A stretch of DNA of 64,000 nt from positions 62,001-126,000 of the forward strand of contig JACRDD010000004.1 in assembly GCA_016218685.1 (NCBI GenBank), written 5' to 3'. Positions 62,690-64,000 of this stretch are shown here, in pieces (the stretch's first letter is position 1; each line of letters opens with the position of its first letter). A model generated the notes under the pieces. That model saw only the letters and a program-made list of their open reading frames with translations, was not told the origin of the DNA and searched no databases. This stretch comes from Desulfobacterales bacterium (lineage in GTDB: Bacteria; Desulfobacterota; Desulfobacteria; Desulfobacterales; Desulfosarcinaceae). The position numbers and the translations under genes are program-made.

Positions 62690-63522
62690 GGGCCGCCCGG
62701 CTCCGCGGTGACCACCTGGCGGATGGTCTTGAGCTGTTTGAGCAGCGCTTCCAGGCTGCCGGTGGGCAGGGTGTTGGGGCCGTCGCACAAGGCGCGGTCG
62801 GGGTCGGGGTGCACCTCCATGAAGACCGCATCGGCACCGGCCGCCACTGCGGCCCGGGCCAGAACCGGCGCGTATTCGCGCTGTCCGCCCGAGCTTTTGC
62901 CGGCGCCGCCCGGCAACTGCACGCTGTGGGTGGCATCGAAGACCACTGGATAGCCCGTGGCACCCATGATGGGGATAGAGCGCATATCCACCACCAGGTT
63001 ATTGTAGCCGAAGGTGGCCCCCCGTTCGGTGAGCAGAATGCGCCGGTTGCCCGTCGAGGCGATTTTGTCGACGATGTTGGCCATATCCCCAGGGGCCAGA
63101 AACTGGCCCTTCTTGATGTTGATCGTCTTTCCGGTGCGGGCCGCTTCCAGAATGAAATCGGTCTGGCGGCACAAAAAGGCCGGGATTTGGAGCACATCCA
63201 GCACCCGGGCGGCCGGTTCCACCTGGCGGATGTCGTGGATGTCGGAGATCAGCGCGACGCCCAGTTCGGCCTTGATTTGGGCCAGGATGGCCAACCCTTT
63301 CTCCAGACCGGGACCCCGGTATGCATCTATGGAAGTCCGATTGGCCTTGTCGAAGGAGGCTTTGAAGATCAGGGGCAGCCCCAGCGCGTCGGTGAGCCGC
63401 TTGAGAAGGGCGGCGATGGCGAAGGTCGTCTCCGGCGTCTCGATGACGCACGGGCCGGCGATGATGGCCAGCGGCAAGCCGTGGCCGATGCGCAGATTTT
63501 CTATCTGGACGATGGTTTGCAT
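62686..63522 (-). CDS. kdsA: Kdo 8-phosphate synthase
   Basis: Condenses phosphoenolpyruvate with arabinose 5-phosphate. The 278 residues have the conserved PCVIETPETTFAIA, FKASFDKANRTS and the C-terminal EVHPDPDRALCDGPN. It is the first gene of the Kdo/Lpt/RpoN run on the minus strand. Whether it uses a metal (Cys-type) or not depends on one position I did not resolve. Confidence 0.96.
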   Translation of the reverse strand: MQTIVQIENLRIGHGLPLAIIAGPCVIETPETTFAIAALLKRLTDALGLPLIFKASFDKANRTSIDAYRGPGLEKGLAILAQIKAELGVALISDIHDIRQVEPAARVLDVLQIPAFLCRQTDFILEAARTGKTINIKKGQFLAPGDMANIVDKIASTGNRRILLTERGATFGYNNLVVDMRSIPIMGATGYPVVFDATHSVQLPGGAGKSSGGQREYAPVLARAAVAAGADAVFMEVHPDPDRALCDGPNTLPTGSLEALLKQLKTIRQVVTAEPGGP

Positions 63523-63651
63523 GTCGGAGACCTACCCCGGCACCGAACAAAAGTCAAGGTAGGAGAGGGGGTAAGTATCTGGGACCTGTTCCATTGGAAT
63601 CTATGACAAAGCCAGAAAAACTTTGCCTTGATAAGCCCCTATGGAGCTGGT

Positions 63652-64000
63652 ATGGTTCGACGTTCAAACGAAAAGGTAAAGGGGGGGGCTAACCCATTGA
63701 ATGCTAAAAACAATACCTTCAGGCTCGGAATCCTGATCCTGCCGGTACTGATCCTCGTTGGGGTGGCGGGATTTTTCTTGTTCAAACGCATGGAGGGTAC
63801 GCCACCCGCCGTGACGCTGGCCTTGGCCACGCCTTCGCTGGGGGCCAGCCAGAATATACCCTTGACCGTGGCCGATCCCAAGAGCGGTATCCGCAAGGTG
63901 ACTGTGGCGTTGGTCAAAGACGGTCAGGAGATTGTGCTGCTGGACAAGACCTTTGCTTCGGCAGGCATCCTCAGCGGGGGCGTGACCCGCGAAGAGCGTT
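63652..64000 (+). CDS. Membrane-anchored M23-type metallopeptidase N-terminus (partial)
   Basis: The reading frame runs off the right edge. After a short basic start it has one membrane anchor (LGILILPVLILVGVAGFFLF) and then a beta-rich periplasmic segment (VTVALVKDGQEIVLLDKTF). Similar N-termini precede M23 (LytM) peptidase domains in Desulfobacterota, and the gene lies divergently from kdsA. The peptidase domain itself is outside the window. TTG 63697 with a G-rich site upstream is an alternative start. Confidence 0.6.
   Translation, partial: MVRRSNEKVKGGANPLNAKNNTFRLGILILPVLILVGVAGFFLFKRMEGTPPAVTLALATPSLGASQNIPLTVADPKSGIRKVTVALVKDGQEIVLLDKTFASAGILSGGVTREER

Overview
The window looks like chromosomal sequence from a GC-rich, Gram-negative, flagellated anaerobe of the Desulfobacterota (former Deltaproteobacteria), probably a Desulfosarcina/Desulfobacteraceae-type bacterium. 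This is inferred from gene content. It has LPS-Kdo biosynthesis and Lpt transport genes, a DVU0524-type flagellar protein, a PxxKW cysteine-rich protein, a rubrerythrin, a cytoplasmic-looking molybdopterin enzyme, selenocysteine machinery (selA) and many sigma-54 elements. No species can be named from sequence alone. There are no rRNA genes, insertion sequences, prophage or CRISPR arrays. One tRNA is present, tRNA-Leu(GAG).

Layout. 1-3.7 kb (minus): a TPR protein with a degenerate GGDEF domain, selA, and a CheD-HDOD fusion. 4-6.7 kb: pyrF, a small tautomerase, and a DUF1016/PDDEXK nuclease with a tiny overlapping upstream ORF. 6.6-14.6 kb (minus): a housekeeping run phoH-pgpH-ybeY-pdxJ-nnr-tsaE-lysC, followed by a predicted 33-residue membrane peptide. 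14.9-19 kb: cvpA-mazG, two flagella-linked genes behind a FliA-type promoter, fba and a DUF4124 protein. 19.4-25.2 kb: an LpoA-like lipoprotein coupled to waaA, then pfk and kdsD. 25.5-32.6 kb: an attenuator-like leader with a Cys-rich protein, an aminotransferase, a cNMP-binding protein, truA, an AEC carrier with a newly recognised small selenoprotein gene in front of it, argJ, a pseudouridine synthase and an ATPase. 32.7-45 kb: a nucleotide-sugar dehydrogenase, a Cys-rich/membrane pair behind a consensus sigma-54 promoter, an OFA transporter, an unexplained structured intergenic region, two sigma-54 activators, a two-subunit Mo/FeS enzyme and a PEP-CTERM protein. 45-53.6 kb: an acyl-CoA dehydrogenase, a binding protein-MCP pair under a FliA-type promoter, a lipoprotein, a SixA-Ppx/GppA-CHAD operon and rubrerythrin. 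53.9-63.5 kb (minus): tRNA-Leu, secG, tpiA, gap, then EIIA-Man, rapZ, ptsN, hpf, rpoN, lptB, lptA, lptC, kdsC, kdsA. A membrane-anchored M23-type protein runs off the right edge.

How it fits together. waaA, kdsD, kdsC, kdsA and lptABC make and export Kdo-lipid A. rpoN lies in that cluster, and sigma-54-like promoters and two sigma-54 activators occur elsewhere in the window. selA makes Sec-tRNA. At 29758-29946 a 62-residue dual-CXXC protein is interrupted by one in-frame TGA followed by a SECIS-like hairpin, so the window appears to hold both part of the Sec machinery and a client of it. The strongest unusual signals are this selenoprotein, the structured non-coding region near 36.6-36.9 kb, the CheD-HDOD fusion, the leader attenuator at 25.6 kb, and the sigma-54 and FliA promoter set.
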